A program made the position numbers and the translations under genes. A stretch of DNA of 64,000 nt from an uncultured Oscillospiraceae bacterium (GTDB lineage Bacteria; Bacillota; Clostridia; Oscillospirales; Acutalibacteraceae). Below the pieces are notes generated by a model that worked only from the letters and a program-made list of their open reading frames with translations, did not search any database and was not told the DNA's origin. The stretch is taken from the NCBI GenBank assembly GCA_900540275.1, contig UQFO01000004.1:1-64000 (forward strand). The letters are read 5' to 3'. Shown here piece by piece: positions 18,901 through 25,952 of this stretch. The first letter of the stretch is position 1, and each line of letters opens with the position of its first letter.

Positions 18901-19727
18901 ACGGTATTACCTTAAATCTATACAACAGATCTTTTAAGGTAACTTTAACTAAAAGCCATGTAGAAAACTATTTTTACGCCGATATTCCGGGCAATATCAA
19001 CCTGCAGGATGCTGAATTTGGATTCAATATCAGCGATACATATGAAATTGATTATGATAGCGGAAGAAGATATGCCTCCAGATATATCGATGTCACAACG
19101 GGGCAGACCATCCTGTTTACACTGGGAGAAACATTGAATGGCAACAAGAACTTTTTAGGGGATTGGTCGCTGCTTGCCGACCCCGAATCCGTAAATCCCG
19201 GTTTCGCGCTGGATGTGCCTGAGGAAACACCTGCAAGCGGCATAACCGGCGGCGACCTGGACGCCGCGGGCCAGCACAACCTAATTACCGGAAACAGCGA
19301 TCCGCTTAGCGGGCAATACGCCTACTCCGCCGGCAAAATCAATTTCCGCTGGGTAGAGGGCGATGTGCTCGACGTGACGGGTGCGGATTTATGGCTGAAC
19401 AGCAGTGAAATCACCTTTGCGTGTGCGGAGCTTTCCGTTGAAAAGAGGTTCGGCACATACCTGGGCAGCTTTATCCTCGGAAAAGAGGGCGCCGGGCTCA
19501 AGGAGCAGACCGTTACCTTCTATAACGACGTGGCCGTCACTGTATATAACAGCGACGGAAGCGTAAGCAAGGACGATTCCTATACCATCAAGAACGGCAG
19601 GTACAAAATCAGCGGGAAGGTAAACCTGTTCGACTTTAAGAAGGAGCTCGACAAGAGCGACGGCACAGGCAAGGTCATAAGCGTCGATTCCAGCAACTTT
19701 TCGGGAGGTGTTTACGGCCATGATTAA
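12957..19727 (+). CDS. Giant GspK/PilX-type pilin with InlB repeats and starch-binding-like modules
   Basis: The 2,256-residue protein begins with a prepilin leader (KQSKKG, then FALVSAIVISVV) from a TTG start at 12957. The mature helix lacks Glu at +5, as in GspK-type tip subunits. Residues ~525-752 hold three InlB/Flg_new repeats with the GWAT...LYAVW pattern. Around 753-846 and 868-960 are modules resembling CBM26 (VYFSN...WPGEKM; YFTN...FPGKIM). A glycogen-binding/CBM48-like strand GTFNSW is near 1075. A further WPGKEM module spans ~1462-1552, with weaker copies near 1720 and 1967. A helical stretch spans ~1560-1710. There is no sortase signal. It is first in a cluster with two minor pilins. 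Starch adhesion at the pilus tip is an inference. Confidence 0.85.
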   Translation: MKQSKKGFALVSAIVISVVLFILTAGLITAAMMSMNMTAKNIDQRQAYLNAKSALGFAESYYIDQLLLPDSDEYLAFASENGAVSEGADRSKAVASAGRAETPPDAETYVKAHYDMAAQTFKLTATARFRSASLDGAQTLQLSCTYDVGYDADGRITTVVKKIETKDKSRYVYIHVKPYDDVFQPYLYTWGYSTGQEEQKPDGNPPNTLFSGEWLKKDTTDGQGNFLYRGPQGAMLRESGGAGGGWNGWYYTKIELHDDNVKYINAIIAKKGALRDNGDNTTQSHEIFQLPVPEHAGETQDVYITLNSESLHDFRSYEMDRDAGGNPRVYPDSFTEYLTSYVKADYTAVHVRVSGAKDEGRVLSAPVLQTAEFADKNLTTVLTENEPPVNYSGGAMLYEGYGWYRINVPTKRAFAFTIKDGGSTVFQSDGEESGGTDNQIWIALPSADMGAESPRVFKTENEAKAAFADMAQRNGKEDKCDYSTVNVKGLALSRENIDDVPAVLMNYFVKESGGDIPLPEPSGKYLLTLKYNDEKDTVNKKLYDANQAVTLPSLSREGYAFKGWATSSTKTQPDYQPGDTYTVKGDAYLYGVWEMIEYFVQYDANGGQNPPPTQSFTVETPAQFASQGNMKNESYAFIGWATARDGAALYKAGDTIDPSVMNGKTSITLYAVWKDSFTITYDKNGGEGTAPAKQSIRPGGSVTLSNGSGLTRKNHRLLGWSEDKNAQSAQYKLGQVVVPEDDLTLYAVWEKTSVTVYFSNLRGLTDVKAYVWNDSTKANMGNWPGEKMTDTGKTVEGYQIYSYEVPLNAGYDRIIFNGSENESFKQTIDLTLSESKPFFYYRYDNAGDGRNADNGKDILISTTGVKTIYFTNRFTWHQVNFYVWDKAQGTENSAFPGKIMDYVEDNSYGQRVYRYRYPIGKYAAAIFNSGSPEAKTENINISQDVNNQGYYIKDNSYSSPYAVEKYVYAGADAGVSYLSLRAPGLADANALPARPALQNDKAAVLQAFPGALSAKSPFQGQSLLSVFGGWLRSWLAPAAFTGMQPVSAALQSYALNETNEGQQDDANPDSVYLTGTFNSWAYDNEDYRLKAADGSFEKFEYTMTLPGGSSYKFNLYDDNTAIGKNGAVFSGDTAENTALEAGGKEMSLQTMGVISDRIDVTFTYGRKTAGGKAVYTLKVTQRPSAAKESFNIYLGVSSSIVSSKGNGWKTPDVECRDAGGTVSSYIASAALNSDASRIAYNGGEQDFFLSYAEIPAVRNHIRLSVNTAALAADFLQNAKEDHLYLLYQKDGKYILADNGAYTPSMDGIIDFDGAWTQENIEIASARGTKVQYYNTYMSKYKNAEDVITDVTPYDTYGIDEKRAGNSATCYLNDWYTYKIPTQGGSYTLQFTGLNGKENTFESGTDDLSTDAGRAKLGSSTAVVNSLSGDTWITLNTTENIGGKLTDLSVYTYDPEDNYAGKETTVYLDDKALWGGENHDQPVYVYYWGVKTMSWPGKEMKYDENIKMYYATIPSGSPFLVFNNGAAIDGPECKKTGIQTLQADSTKVRFNNASGQWESYIHPKNALFKAISDGTAALNRSTIQKNTENKDDVVSFTVLETLITDARAVYDNDSFNEFGTYTKLLNTYVADIDKFNDILREARIYLEGYPEHRYYDNSVTYSEASLANLLDAHTEAMQVFGITDRAAAAQKIRSQSSKLRRAIDSLELQLSGGTDVQPGQAVVVLDNQAQWPVLAALGGPGSIEYAAYTQADDGTITEGAVKKDSLTQYNSQGYYLYFIDIPTGSDAWAKFASHTGGLESARKNGIKAGEVWVYNNKTGMWRENTAGDFQVIGVSTISGKRGEERVYTPKQAGEDFKLSVTYDTTVRYDGTQYVIYAGVYEIKKGEFPEGINLFSPDAKAFFTNPVNFWFDNTASSSVDLGWTDADGNLRKAGGAGVPVGGTVNFLIGGKLGADTPGSSGTTPEKAPVRVYFYNKDKKWPEENGITLNLYNRSFKVTLTKSHVENYFYADIPGNINLQDAEFGFNISDTYEIDYDSGRRYASRYIDVTTGQTILFTLGETLNGNKNFLGDWSLLADPESVNPGFALDVPEETPASGITGGDLDAAGQHNLITGNSDPLSGQYAYSAGKINFRWVEGDVLDVTGADLWLNSSEITFACAELSVEKRFGTYLGSFILGKEGAGLKEQTVTFYNDVAVTVYNSDGSVSKDDSYTIKNGRYKISGKVNLFDFKKELDKSDGTGKVISVDSSNFSGGVYGHD

Positions 19728-20190
19728 AAGCAAAAAGGGCGTAACGCTTGTCGAGCTGATTGCGGCTGTCGCAGTAATCGCCATCGTAGTCGTTGGGACT
19801 GTATCGGGCGTCGTGCTTGCGCAGCAGAATATATTAAACGACAGCCTGAAGGAGCAGGCTTCCCTAAAAGCGCAGCAGGTGGCGGACACCTTAGTGGAAA
19901 AAATGTCCGGCAAGCCCTATACGGATAATTATGCGTCCGCCGCCGCAATCCCTTCCAGTGAGCTGGAGGGGGCCGCCTACAGTATGCAGGCGGAGAGTAA
20001 TTTCCCAAATTCGCGGGGCGATGGGGAAATCCAGTTTGCAGTCTATGAAATGGAAGCGAAGAACAATGCCTCAGGCATAAGCAGCGGTATCCAGATAGCG
20101 GGGACAAGGATTCTGGTTGCTGTCTATTATAAGGACAACAGCTATATTACGGTAGAGGCGTTCGCGCCGGAACGCACGGCGCCCGATTGA
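19720..20190 (+). CDS. Minor prepilin (PilV/GspI-like)
   Basis: The 156-residue prepilin has the leader MIKSKKG, cleavage before VTLVELIAAVAVIAIVVV, Glu at +5 and a long hydrophobic helix. The ATG at 19720 lies inside the 3' end of the giant pilin gene (8-base overlap) and follows GGGAGGTG, so the two are translationally coupled. In the GspI-J-K model of pseudopilus tips this gene would be the GspI-like partner of the giant GspK-like subunit. The globular part of ~120 residues is not otherwise recognisable. Confidence 0.85.
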   Translation: MIKSKKGVTLVELIAAVAVIAIVVVGTVSGVVLAQQNILNDSLKEQASLKAQQVADTLVEKMSGKPYTDNYASAAAIPSSELEGAAYSMQAESNFPNSRGDGEIQFAVYEMEAKNNASGISSGIQIAGTRILVAVYYKDNSYITVEAFAPERTAPD

Positions 20191-20210
20191 GAAAGCAGGT
20201 GAATGGCCCG

Positions 20211-20780
20211 GTGGCAAGGAAGAAAATCAAAAGCAAGAGGGGCGTGACCCTGACGGAGCTTGTCGCAACCATCGCGCTGCTTTCCATTTTGGCGGGCGCG
20301 AGCGTGGCGGTCATCGGCGTCGTGATGCAATCGTTCCAGAAAAACACGAATATCGCCCTGAGCGGGCAGGAGATTACGCAGGCGCAGAACCTGATTCACC
20401 ATACGGCGGAGGTTGCAAGAGAGGCTGTGTCAGCGGATATGGGTAACGCCGCCGCTTTCAAACCAGACGAAGGGGACAGGCGGCTATCCGTAACGGACGG
20501 CAGGCTCGTGATGTCGGAATATAACAGTTCCGGCGCGTGGGAGGATTACCTCCCGTTCGACGGCCTTTCCAAGGCGCGCTTTGAGCTGCGGGAGGATTCG
20601 GGCGGCGGTTTTCTCCTTGCCTATCGGTTTCAGACGGACAAGGCGCTTTCCTATGACGGCGGCGTCACGCTCAATAACGTAACGGCGGCCACCCCCTTTA
20701 CCGTCGAGTTTGAGACAGGCAGTACAGAGGCCCCGCTGCCGGGAGAGCCTGTCGCCTGTATTTACTTTAAAATGCCATAA
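20211..20780 (+). CDS. Minor prepilin (PilW/GspJ-like)
   Basis: The 189-residue prepilin has a basic leader ending in KSKRG, cleavage before VTLTELVATIALLSILAGAS, and Glu at +5. Its larger globular domain suits the GspJ/PilW position in a tip complex. I prefer the GTG at 20211, preceded by AGGTGA; an in-frame TTG at 20187 would overlap the previous stop and also remains possible. It is the last gene of the cluster, followed by a strong terminator. Confidence 0.82.
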   Translation: MARKKIKSKRGVTLTELVATIALLSILAGASVAVIGVVMQSFQKNTNIALSGQEITQAQNLIHHTAEVAREAVSADMGNAAAFKPDEGDRRLSVTDGRLVMSEYNSSGAWEDYLPFDGLSKARFELREDSGGGFLLAYRFQTDKALSYDGGVTLNNVTAATPFTVEFETGSTEAPLPGEPVACIYFKMP

Positions 20781-20790
20781 TACATAATAA

Positions 20791-20826
20791 AAAACGGGAA
20801 CGAAGACTGCCTTCGTTCCCGTTTTT
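20791..20826. terminator. Bidirectional terminator between the pilin cluster and cysS
   Basis: A long stem with arms AAAACGGGAACGAAG and CTTCGTTCCCGTTTT encloses a five-base loop. U-runs result in both directions, so it serves both convergent operons. Confidence 0.95.
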
Positions 20827-20857
20827 ATCAGGCGGACGGGGCCTTGTACCCCGCTTT

Positions 20858-22264
20858 TTATTGCTCGATGCGCCACTTTATGCCCTGCGGCGTGTCCTCC
20901 AGAATAACATGGCGCGCCTTTAGCTCGTCGCGGATTTTGTCTGCCGTCGCCCAGTCCTTATTTTTTCTGGCCTGCGTACGCTGCTCGATAAGCGCTTCGA
21001 TTTCCTCGTCGAGCGACTGCTCTTTTTTTACGCTGATTAAACCGAGCACGCCGTTGAGTTCGTCGAATAAATCAAGGCAGAACCTGCATAAATCCTGTGA
21101 CGGGCTGTTTGCTGGGGAGAGCTGCGTGTTGATGTCCCTCGCAAGCTCAAATACGGCGGCAATCGCGTCGGCGGTGTTTAGGTCGTCGTCCATCGCTTCT
21201 ATAAATTTATCGCGGTGGAGCGCAAGCTTCACCTTTGCCTCCTCGTCCGTTTCGTTCTTTTCTATGGCGGCGTTTTGCAGGGCAAACACCGTATTGTCGC
21301 GGCAGTTGCGCAGCCGGTCGAGGGATGCTTTGCACTGCTCTATAATTTCTGTGTTGTAGTTGATTGGGCTGCGGTAATGGGAGGAAATGAGCATATAACG
21401 GATAGGTTCGTAGCCGTATTTTTCCGCGACATCGCGCACGGTGAAGAAGTTGCCCTCAGATTTGCTCATTTTTTTGTTATCCACATTGATATAGCCGTTA
21501 TGCATCCAGTAGTGGGCAAACGGCACGCCATTGCAGCATTCGCTCTGCGCGATTTCATTTTCATGGTGGGGGAAAATCAAATCCTGTCCGCCGCAGTGGA
21601 TATCTATGGTATCCCCAAGATACCGCCGTGCCATGGCAGAGCACTCGATATGCCAGCCGGGACGGCCTTTGCCCCAGGGGGCTTCCCACATTGGCTCGCC
21701 GGGCTTTGCTGATTTCCACACGGCAAAATCCATTGGGTTTTCCTTAACTTCTCCCACGGTAATACGCGCGCCCGCCTCCAAATCCTCGAGCGGCTGATGG
21801 GAAAGCTTGCCGTATTCATGGAACTTATTCGTGCGGAAGTAAACGTCGCCGTTTTGTACGGCGTAAGCGTAGCCCTTATCGATAAGCGTTTTTACAATAC
21901 GGATGATTTCATCCATGTTCTCCGTCGCTTTGGGATGGATGGTCGCCTCGTGGACTTGAAGGCCCTCGGCGTCCTTTTTATATTCGTCGATGTAGCGCAG
22001 CGCGACGGTCAGGTAATCGGCGCCTTCCTCGTTTGCCTTGTTTATGATTTTATCGTCAATATCGGTGAAATTCTGGACAAACGTAACCTGATAGCCGCGG
22101 TATTCCAGATACCGGCGCAGAATGTCGAAAATGCAGATAGGCCGTGCGTTGCCGATATGGATATAGTTATAGACCGTCGGCCCGCAGGCGTAAATTTTCA
22201 CCTCGTTTGGCTTGATGGTTTTGAGCTCTTCCTTCTGCCTTGTCAGCGTATTGTAAATTTTCAT
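20858..22264 (-). CDS. cysS: Cysteinyl-tRNA synthetase
   Basis: CysS charges tRNA-Cys. The 468-residue class I synthetase has normal length, with the zinc-ligand cysteine in YACGPTVYN, the HIGH-type HIGNARP at ~37, the WHIECSAMARRYLG zinc block near 205, HHENEIAQSE, and KMSKSEGNFF near 267. The ATG at 22264 follows GGGAGG. It is 24 bases downstream of cysE and shares the cysteine T-box leader, so charging demand and serine acetylation respond together to uncharged tRNA-Cys. Confidence 0.98.
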   Translation of the reverse strand: MKIYNTLTRQKEELKTIKPNEVKIYACGPTVYNYIHIGNARPICIFDILRRYLEYRGYQVTFVQNFTDIDDKIINKANEEGADYLTVALRYIDEYKKDAEGLQVHEATIHPKATENMDEIIRIVKTLIDKGYAYAVQNGDVYFRTNKFHEYGKLSHQPLEDLEAGARITVGEVKENPMDFAVWKSAKPGEPMWEAPWGKGRPGWHIECSAMARRYLGDTIDIHCGGQDLIFPHHENEIAQSECCNGVPFAHYWMHNGYINVDNKKMSKSEGNFFTVRDVAEKYGYEPIRYMLISSHYRSPINYNTEIIEQCKASLDRLRNCRDNTVFALQNAAIEKNETDEEAKVKLALHRDKFIEAMDDDLNTADAIAAVFELARDINTQLSPANSPSQDLCRFCLDLFDELNGVLGLISVKKEQSLDEEIEALIEQRTQARKNKDWATADKIRDELKARHVILEDTPQGIKWRIEQ

Positions 22265-22288
22265 CGGATGTTCCTCCCTTTATTCTGG

Positions 22289-22948
22289 TCAAACGTTTGG
22301 TTCCGTTTTGTTTTCCTTCCCCTGTAAATTCACATGGCGCTCAAGCTTTGTATACAGGTATTCGAGCCTGCACAGCTGCTGGGCGACCGGGTCGGCTACA
22401 TGGATGTGGTCGAGGCAGTCGTTATTCTTTACCCCGTTGATGCGCGCGATGCGCGCCGGAACGCCGACTGCCGTGGAATTGGGCGGTACCTCGTCGAGCA
22501 CGACGGCGCCCGCCGCAATGCGCGCGTTGTCCCCAACCTTGAACGGGCCGAGCACCTTTGCGCCAGCCCCGACGAGCACATTGTCGCCGAGCGTGGGATG
22601 GCGCTTGCCGTGCTCCTTGCCGGTTCCGCCGAGCGTCACATTTTGGTATATGGTACAGTTGTCGCCAATGATGGTTGTTTCACCGATGACGACGCCCATG
22701 CCGTGGTCAATAAACAACCCCCTGCCTATTGTTGCACCTGGATGGATTTCTATCCCGGTTTTATGACGGCTGCGCTGTGAAATAAAGCGCGCGATGAACT
22801 TCATGTTATGGCGGTAAAACCAGTTCGATTTGCGGTAAGCGCGCAGCGCCTTGAAGCCTGAATATAGGAAATAGACCTCTGCCCGGCTGCGCGCCGCGGG
22901 GTCGCGCGCTATGATAGAATCCAAATCTGCCTTTAATGTATCAAACAT
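22289..22948 (-). CDS. cysE: Serine O-acetyltransferase
   Basis: CysE makes O-acetylserine, the committed step of cysteine synthesis. The 219-residue protein has the left-handed beta-helix hexapeptide repeats IEIHPGATIGRGLFIDHGMG, then NVTLGGTGKEHGKRHPTLGDNV and the loop PPNSTAVGVPARI, all diagnostic. The start is the ATG at 22948 after AAAGGAAGG; a longer open frame runs back into the T-box leader and should not be used. The T-box terminator lies ~55 bases upstream. Confidence 0.97.
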   Translation of the reverse strand: MFDTLKADLDSIIARDPAARSRAEVYFLYSGFKALRAYRKSNWFYRHNMKFIARFISQRSRHKTGIEIHPGATIGRGLFIDHGMGVVIGETTIIGDNCTIYQNVTLGGTGKEHGKRHPTLGDNVLVGAGAKVLGPFKVGDNARIAAGAVVLDEVPPNSTAVGVPARIARINGVKNNDCLDHIHVADPVAQQLCRLEYLYTKLERHVNLQGKENKTEPNV

Positions 22949-23000
22949 AACCGGCCCTTCCTTTCCGAGTGGTTTTCGTGAAAGCCGCGTAAAGCACAAT

Positions 23001-23259
23001 AAAAAGCCCCGCCCCTCATAACAGGGACGGGGCGATTGCTCCGTGGTTCCACCCAAGTTCAGCGGATAAGAAATCCGCCCTTGTGCGCCCTGTAACGGGG
23101 GCGGCCGCACAGCGATACTCTCGTTTTCCCGCTGTGTGCTGACGGGTGCATTTCACAGGCTTTCTGTCAAAGGCCGATTCCAGCTGCTACGGCCTCTCTC
23201 TGTTGAAGAAATTTCCCGCTACTTCTCCCGATAAACGCATTTGTTCTATATCAGAATAC
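23001..23259 (-). promoter_or_regulatory. Cysteine T-box riboswitch controlling cysE-cysS
   Basis: The minus-strand leader carries the conserved T-box core GGGTGGAACCACGG (plus positions ~23042-23055). A G+C-rich terminator with a T-run follows at 23001-23034. Upstream is a long stem I with an AGAGA-type motif (~23192-23202). The candidate specifier TGC (Cys) lies at 23148-23150 within gaaaTGCacc. T-boxes bind uncharged tRNA, and the Cys specifier matches both downstream genes. The specifier position is by eye. Confidence 0.92.
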
Positions 23260-23265
23260 GCTTCC

Positions 23266-23293
23266 ATTATATAACAGGTTCGCAAAATTGCAA
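23266..23293 (-). promoter_or_regulatory. Promoter of the cysE-cysS T-box transcript
   Basis: A TATAAT -10 (23266-23271) and TTGCAA -35 (23288-23293) are spaced 16 bases on the minus strand, just upstream of T-box stem I. Confidence 0.8.
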
Positions 23294-23317
23294 ACGGTTT
23301 TTCCTGAAAAAATATAA

Positions 23318-23917
23318 TCAGCGTGCGTTTTCAATGAATTCCTTATTGTCCTTGATGTAAATTACGCCGGAAATCACAGCAAAAACGACGGATATCCAGA
23401 TTAAAACGTTGTCGGCAATCATCACGACGCATTCCCATGCGTAAAGCGCGTCGGGCGACATGCGTATGACGTTCATGTGCATCAGCTCCAGGACATATTG
23501 CAGCAGGAATACACAGCCGATTGCGGCGATCTGGCTGACTGTTTTCGACTTTCCCCAAAGGTTCGCCGCGACGACCTTACCCTTGTTTGCGGCAATCAGG
23601 CGCATAGAGGTGACCATAAGCTCGCGGAACAATATAATGATAACCGGGACGGCGCCGACGATGCCGAGCTCCACAAAGCATATCAGAGCGGAAAGCACGA
23701 GGATTTTGTCGGCAAGGGGGTCTGCAAATTTACCGAAATCCGTTACCTGGTTGTTTTTGCGCGCAAGCCTCCCGTCAAACATGTCGGTAAGCGACGCGGC
23801 GGCAAAAATCAGCCCCGCAATCAAGAAGTTGTGGGGCAGCGCGGTGATAAGCAGCGCCGCGACAAAAAACGGGACGAGTATAATACGCAGCAGGGTCAGT
23901 TTATTGGGTGTGTTCAT
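23318..23917 (-). CDS. pgsA: CDP-diacylglycerol-glycerol-3-phosphate 3-phosphatidyltransferase
   Basis: PgsA makes phosphatidylglycerol phosphate, the precursor of anionic phospholipids, in the membrane. The 199-residue polytopic protein has the CDP-alcohol phosphotransferase signature D-x2-DG-x2-AR-x8-G-x3-D-x3-D as DMFDGRLARKNNQVTDFGKFADPLADK. The ATG at 23917 follows GGTGGG; a TTG farther upstream is less likely. It is 39 bases after rimO, the usual Clostridia order. Confidence 0.96.
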   Translation of the reverse strand: MNTPNKLTLLRIILVPFFVAALLITALPHNFLIAGLIFAAASLTDMFDGRLARKNNQVTDFGKFADPLADKILVLSALICFVELGIVGAVPVIIILFRELMVTSMRLIAANKGKVVAANLWGKSKTVSQIAAIGCVFLLQYVLELMHMNVIRMSPDALYAWECVVMIADNVLIWISVVFAVISGVIYIKDNKEFIENAR

Positions 23918-23956
23918 AAGATAGCCCACCGTTCTAAAGAGTTTCAAACATGGAAA

Positions 23957-25288
23957 TTACTGTACGAGCGTGCCGATTGGGTCGCAGTCGAGATAATCGT
24001 CCACCATTACCTGCACGAACTGCCCGGCCTTCGGCTTTTTTCCGTCTGCGGTGAAAAAGACCTTGCCGTCCACGTCGGGGGAGTCGGCAGCCGACCTTCC
24101 AAAATAACACTCCGCGTAGCGGTCGTAGCCTTCGGTCAAGACCGTTATGGTTTTTCCGATTAGGCCCTGGCAGTACCTCTCCATAATTGTATGCTGCTGT
24201 TCCATGATAATTTCCTGCCGGCGCAGCTTTATTTCTTCGTCGATTTGATTTTTAAACGACGCGGCGGGCGTGTCCTCCTCCTGTGAATAAGGAAAACAGC
24301 CAAGCCGTTCAAAACGGACGTCATTTACAAACTGGGAAAGCTCCTCGAAGTCCTGCTCCGTTTCACCGGGGAAGCCGGTAATCAGCGTCGTGCGCAGCAC
24401 CACACCGGGAATCCTGTCTCTGATTTTTGCAAGCAGCGCGGCCAGGCTTTCCTTATCGCCGCGGCGGTTCATGGCCTTGAGCACGCCGCCGCTGCAATGC
24501 TGGAGCGGCAGGTCTATGTATTTTAAAATCCTGTCTTCGCAAGCGATGGTATCGATTAGCTCGTCCGTCATGCGGTCGGGATAGCAGTAAAGCAGGCGAA
24601 TCCACTCGATTCCGTCGATTCCACACAGCCTGCGCAGCAGCTCCGGCAGCATCAGCCTGCCGTATAAATCCTCGCCGTAGCGCGTGGTGTCCTGCGCAAT
24701 TACAATCAGTTCCTTTACGCCCCTTTTCGCAAGCAGCTGCGCTTCTTCGGTCAAATCCTCCAGGGTTCGGCTGCGGAAAGGCCCGCGAATCAGCGGGATA
24801 GCGCAGTAGGTGCAGCGGTTGTCACAGCCGTCGGCTACCTTCAGGTAAGCGTAATGGAGCGGCGTGCTCTGAACCCTGCCGCCTGTAAGCGGCATTTTGA
24901 GCTTGTCAGGGAAGGCCTCGACCTTTTCGCCGCTTAGCGCTTTTGCCACGATATCTGCAATACCGGCGTTTGCGCCGATGCCAATGACGGCGTCCACCTC
25001 GTAAAGCTCCTTCATCACGTCGCCCTGGTAGCGCTCGCTTAAGCAGCCGGTGACGATAATCGCCTTGATACGCCCTTCTTTTTTGAGCTTTGCAAGCTCT
25101 AATATCTCCTCTATGCTCTCTTGCTTTGCGGACTCGATAAACCCGCATGTATTAATAATGGCGGCGTCAGCCATAGCGGGGTCGTCCACAATATGAAAGC
25201 CCGCCTCGCGCAGGGTATAAAGCATCATTTCCGCGTCTACCCTGTTTTTCGCACAGCCAAGGCTTATAATTCCAACTTTATAAGACAT
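23957..25288 (-). CDS. rimO: Ribosomal protein S12 methylthiotransferase RimO
   Basis: RimO is a radical-SAM enzyme with two iron-sulfur clusters that methylthiolates an aspartate of ribosomal protein S12. The 443-residue protein opens with SYKVGIISLGCAKNRVDAEMM (first cluster cysteine), has NTCGFIE and GCLSERY as further UPF0004 ligands, the radical-SAM CDNRCTYCAIP near 154, and a C-terminal TRAM-like region. The ATG at 25288 follows AAGGAAG; a longer frame overlaps the recX end. It sits in the recA-recX-rimO-pgsA run. Confidence 0.97.
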   Translation of the reverse strand: MSYKVGIISLGCAKNRVDAEMMLYTLREAGFHIVDDPAMADAAIINTCGFIESAKQESIEEILELAKLKKEGRIKAIIVTGCLSERYQGDVMKELYEVDAVIGIGANAGIADIVAKALSGEKVEAFPDKLKMPLTGGRVQSTPLHYAYLKVADGCDNRCTYCAIPLIRGPFRSRTLEDLTEEAQLLAKRGVKELIVIAQDTTRYGEDLYGRLMLPELLRRLCGIDGIEWIRLLYCYPDRMTDELIDTIACEDRILKYIDLPLQHCSGGVLKAMNRRGDKESLAALLAKIRDRIPGVVLRTTLITGFPGETEQDFEELSQFVNDVRFERLGCFPYSQEEDTPAASFKNQIDEEIKLRRQEIIMEQQHTIMERYCQGLIGKTITVLTEGYDRYAECYFGRSAADSPDVDGKVFFTADGKKPKAGQFVQVMVDDYLDCDPIGTLVQ

Positions 25289-25334
25289 AAACGACTTCCT
25301 TATCTGTTTGCGGCTGCATGAAAACAGCATCCGC

Positions 25335-25952
25335 TCAATATTCTTCCTCGGCGGGGGCGAGCTCCTCTAAAACAGGCTTGATATCCCCCCAGCGGTATCC
25401 CATACGCTGTAAAGCCGCGACAGTACGTCTGCGGCTTTTTTCGTCTGCTGTTTTATTTGCGTATTTGCCCTTAAGGAGCGCTGCAATCTGCTCCTGCGCG
25501 GGCACCTCGTATTCCAAAAGGATTTCTTCTATCAGCTCACGGCCGACGCCCTTTTCCCGCAGCTTGTATGCCGCCGCCGTGGGGGACAGGTGTTTTTTAT
25601 AAACCAGCTCCTGCGCAAGGCGGCGCGCGTAGGCTTCGTCGTCGATGAGGCCTAGCTCCTCCATACGTTCGGCGGCGGCCTGCGCCGCCTGCTCTGAGCA
25701 GGTGCGCCTGATTTTATCGGTCAGCTCCTTTTTGGAGTGGTCGCGGTAAGAAATGAGGTTTAGGGCCTTTTCCTTTGCGCGGCGTGTGTCAGACTGGCTG
25801 ATGAGCTCATGCAGCGCTTCGTCTGAAAGCTCCGTTCCCGGCTTTATATGCCGTTCTAAAAGAGTCTGTGTGTCGAGCTTCATAGCAAGCTCTCCGTCAA
25901 TGTAGACGGCGCTCAGGCCCTTCCTGCGCGGTTCAATGGCGGTGATGAGCAT
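25335..25952 (-). CDS. recX: RecA regulator RecX
   Basis: RecX binds RecA filaments and limits their activity. The 205-residue protein has the three-helix repeats of the family, with ALNLISYRDHSKKELTDKI, then LIDDEAYARRLAQELVYKKHLSP and a third repeat near the C-terminus ending in RRTVAALQRMGYRWGDI. Its ATG overlaps the recA stop as TGATG, a standard translational coupling that keeps RecX low relative to RecA. Confidence 0.96.
   Translation of the reverse strand: MLITAIEPRRKGLSAVYIDGELAMKLDTQTLLERHIKPGTELSDEALHELISQSDTRRAKEKALNLISYRDHSKKELTDKIRRTCSEQAAQAAAERMEELGLIDDEAYARRLAQELVYKKHLSPTAAAYKLREKGVGRELIEEILLEYEVPAQEQIAALLKGKYANKTADEKSRRRTVAALQRMGYRWGDIKPVLEELAPAEEEY

Noticed and set aside
23001..23110. 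N-terminal extension of CysE through the leader
   Set aside because: The frame is open into the T-box, but the encoded residues are unlike CysE and a proper ribosome site precedes the ATG at 22948.
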